From Nipponacmea schrenckii (lineage: Eukaryota > Mollusca > Gastropoda > Lottiidae), in NCBI GenBank assembly GCA_030562195.1, contig CM060200.1, positions 6,138,001 to 6,202,000 of the forward strand: a stretch of 64,000 nt of DNA. Reading direction: 5' to 3'. A program made the translations under genes and the position numbers. The notes under the pieces were generated by a model. That model worked only from the letters and a program-made list of their open reading frames with translations, ran no database searches and was not told the DNA's origin. This document shows positions 61,582 to 64,000 of the stretch, piece after piece. Positions within the stretch are counted from its first letter, which is position 1. Every line of letters begins with the position of its first letter.

Positions 61582-63768
61582 CTCTCGTGAAGCCCTGGGG
61601 ATAAACTGTGGATTCATAGAAAAAACTATCACCATGTTTAATATTCCTGAACGTCAATCCTAGTAAACAAGCTAGAGTGCTTCCAACAGAACCATCTGAT
61701 ACAGGAGGTTCCACCAACAATCCAACAAATAAGTCATTGACGTGACTGTAACAAATACAACGAGTGACTTTCATAAGCCAGGATTACTACAGGCAAAAAG
61801 GCAGGTTTCAATTTTAGAAGCAAGTTAATTGCAACAGACTAAATTTTACAATCTGGTATGTGGTGTTATGGCGAGATGATATTATTTATTACTATGTTGG
61901 GTTGCATCGAAAATCAATTTAAAAAAATAACCTACTCATAGAGACCTTCTAAGCCCTTCCAGCAATTCCCAGAACAGGAGACAAGAAGCTGTTGACCCTT
62001 TCCAAACTACAGCCATGGGTTCTAAATTCATTGAAATTCTGTAGTCCGTGATCTCGTCCCCGCTGAATGTTAAAAGACAACAGATCTCTTGAATTTCCAG
62101 GGGAATTTTCAAACAAACGATTCCTTACAGCATCAGTTACATGGCGATCTTGATCTTGAGCTAGTTCCACGTGTAAACCATTCGCTGCATCATCGATACC
62201 GATTCTAAGAGTGGCTGTACGGTTAAATAATTCAGCTAAATTACGACCTAAGAATGTCTCTGGTATTAAACTATGACCGAATTAGCTGCCGCGGCTAAAT
62301 TGGGTAAAGTTGCATTAATAGAGTTATTATAAGCATAACTTCCAAAAGCTAAATTAAAATGCTGAATCGCTTCGTCTCCTATGATAATAGGGAGCCATTC
62401 AGTAAAGGTAATATGCTGCATCATAGCAATAAGCAGCTTTCTGGCTTCTTGAAAAACTCGTTGCATATCATGAAAATGATATTAAGACGGACCAATAAAT
62501 TATGATTTGTTACAAGACCTGGCCATTCATTAACACGCCCATCTCCTGAAATACAGAAATATAAAAAGTTAATGACGTTGAGATCAAGTAAGAGTATGCA
62601 GTTTAAGCAGAAGGGTAATCTATACTCTGGTCTGTACTATCGTTATCATACCTGCTTAGGCAAGCGATAACTGCTGGCTAGAACACTTTGCAGATTGCAA
62701 ATCTGACAATTTTAAAGATTTTCAAGTGAATCTGGCGAAGTGCTTTTACTCTGAAAAAATACCAGCTGAAATGTAGCCAAAAAAGCTTTCAAAATAAAGG
62801 TTATACATATCCATAATTTAGATGGGAAATCGTTACAAAAAGGTAGAAAGAACCACAAACGTTTATTAAGATATTCAATGCCGTATTTAACTGCTAGAAA
62901 ACATACACCATCACTCGATTGTTTAATACAGTCATCTCGCCCGTTATCCGGTAAATTGCCTGTCTCATCATTGAACAACAATCGTCCACCTTGAAACGAT
63001 CGTAAAGCATCATTTTCATGTTTGCTGTTACCATACACTACTGATGCATCCAAAAATGATGTAACCTCGTTGATTTGCTGTCTTGGAGCTGGAATAATTA
63101 ATAGTAAATATACAGAAAGTTCTGTGAAGTTATCATTTATGAACATTTAAAGCCTTTTTACACTTTCGGTGATGGCGATCGGCTGGGATAATGGTAATAT
63201 AGTTCAGATTAGTCAAATAAAATGGAATCGACAGTGAACACTACACGGTACTGCCTGCAACACAATCAGAGAGAATCGAAGAGATAACCATAAATTACAA
63301 TGAATGAATCTCCATATTTACAACTGGGTCGACTGGAGTTACGTTAATGAAGACAAGCAACCCTATTGAACCTTATTTGAAAAATCAATACCATAACATT
63401 GACCCTTTAACCCCGTCTGACTCAATATTATTACAGACATGACTTACAAAGTGGTCTACCATTGATATTGGAGGAATTAATATACGTTCTTCTAAAATAA
63501 CTATCATTTACTGGTACCTCAATAGGAAAACAGTTACCACTGAAATAAAAATAAAAGCACTGAAGTATAGGCCAGGGAGAAACTTACCAAAATGTGATTC
63601 TGAATCAGACTTGTTTAGAAAAAAATTGTTCAATAAGAAATTTAAAATTCAATTAATATCATTTATGTTAAGGAGTAATTGAAATCACTCTTATATCTAA
63701 AACTCACCCATTTCCTCTATCAGGATAAGGTCCACCAGTAAAAGCAATGTCATCACAACATGTTTCAT
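61582..63768 (-). CDS. Animal haem peroxidase (peroxidasin/thyroid-peroxidase superfamily), partial, with frame breaks
   Basis: Five exons, 5' to 3': 63768-63708 ('DETCCDDIAF'), 63539-63448 ('GNCFPIEVPVND'), 63088-62892 ('PRQQINEVTSFLDASVVYG'), 62545-61936 and 61745-61582 ('DLFVGLLVEP', 'STLACLLGLTF', 'HGDSFFYES'). Phases agree at the first two joins and the last. Exon four has 'GDGRVNEWPGL' (catalytic Arg and haem-linking Glu), 'FQEARKLLIAMMQHITFTEW', 'FGHSLIPETF' (proximal His, codon 62273-62275) and 'NIQRGRDHGLQNFNEFR'. Apparent one-base losses lie at the 62892 donor, near 62485, near 62283 and near 61957, and the usual REHNRIA segment is missing after 'LLVR'. Distal His (GQFxDHD) would be right of the window. 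Either a young pseudogene or a poorly polished consensus; the family oxidises halides or crosslinks matrix proteins outside the cell. Confidence 0.88.
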
Positions 63769-64000
63769 CTAAAAGAAACACGAAAATATCATTATCGCTA
63801 ATTGAAAATAATATAGGCACCTATGATGAAAGCGATTATTGCAGCTTACATTCGAAAAATAGTGTAGTCCGTTACTTCTATATAGCAAACGAGGCATCAA
63901 ACTTTGAATAAGAAAATAGAAAGTGGTCCGACGTCAAGTATTTGCTTCTATCTTCTATTGAATTGATACTTGATGTGGTCGTTCTTCTAATTATGCACGA
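63769..64000. other. Upstream peroxidase intron
   Basis: Minus-strand sequence before the acceptor at 63769-63770. No GQFxDHD-type exon is visible, so it must lie beyond the right edge. Confidence 0.5.

Overview
The window is AT-rich eukaryotic DNA with intron-bearing genes, decayed transposons and several satellite or minisatellite arrays. Gene content (GM2-activator-like ML protein, invertebrate-type class A GPCR, animal haem peroxidase) and repeats that look like 'pearl'-type elements and tRNA-derived SINEs point to a lophotrochozoan, most likely a mollusc. That assignment is an inference from family content, not a match I could run.

Layout. 1-5.9 kb: last four exons of a GM2-activator-like (ML-domain) gene on the + strand, entering from the left edge. 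6-20.7 kb: intergenic or intronic DNA with LINE 3' ends, a foldback element and a SINE tail. 20.7-22.0 kb: a 33-bp minisatellite of about 39 units. 23.3-27 kb: foldbacks, an insertion with a tRNA-like core and a 21-bp direct repeat, and a TTAA-flanked MITE. 28.1-35.2 kb: a decayed BED-finger hAT transposase on the minus strand, split by a nearly full-length CR1/L2-like LINE (29044-34593) with a perfect 11-bp target duplication. 36-40.5 kb: a pearl-like tandem element, a 55-bp minisatellite interrupted by a MITE, and a SINE. 42.2-43.0 kb: C-terminal remnant of a Penelope-like element. 44-48.1 kb: a mosaic of duplicated anonymous blocks. 50.4-53.5 kb: a complete two-coding-exon GPCR. 54.3-56.5 kb: a second pearl-like element followed by a Tc1-like relic. 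59.4-59.7 kb: an unrecognised C-terminal coding exon with two frame breaks. 60.4 kb: a hAT MITE with an 8-bp target duplication. 61.6-63.8 kb: five exons of an animal haem peroxidase on the minus strand, running off the right edge and carrying several frame breaks.

The host genes look unrelated to each other: a lysosomal or secreted lipid-binding protein, a plasma-membrane receptor and an extracellular peroxidase. I see no operon-like or pathway link. The most instructive structure is the nested LINE-in-hAT insertion, whose pre-insertion reading can be recovered across the empty site. I found no convincing new biological system. The best leads are the nested insertion, the inverted hAT exon pair, the two pearl-like loci with matching ends, and the unusual frame breaks in the peroxidase.
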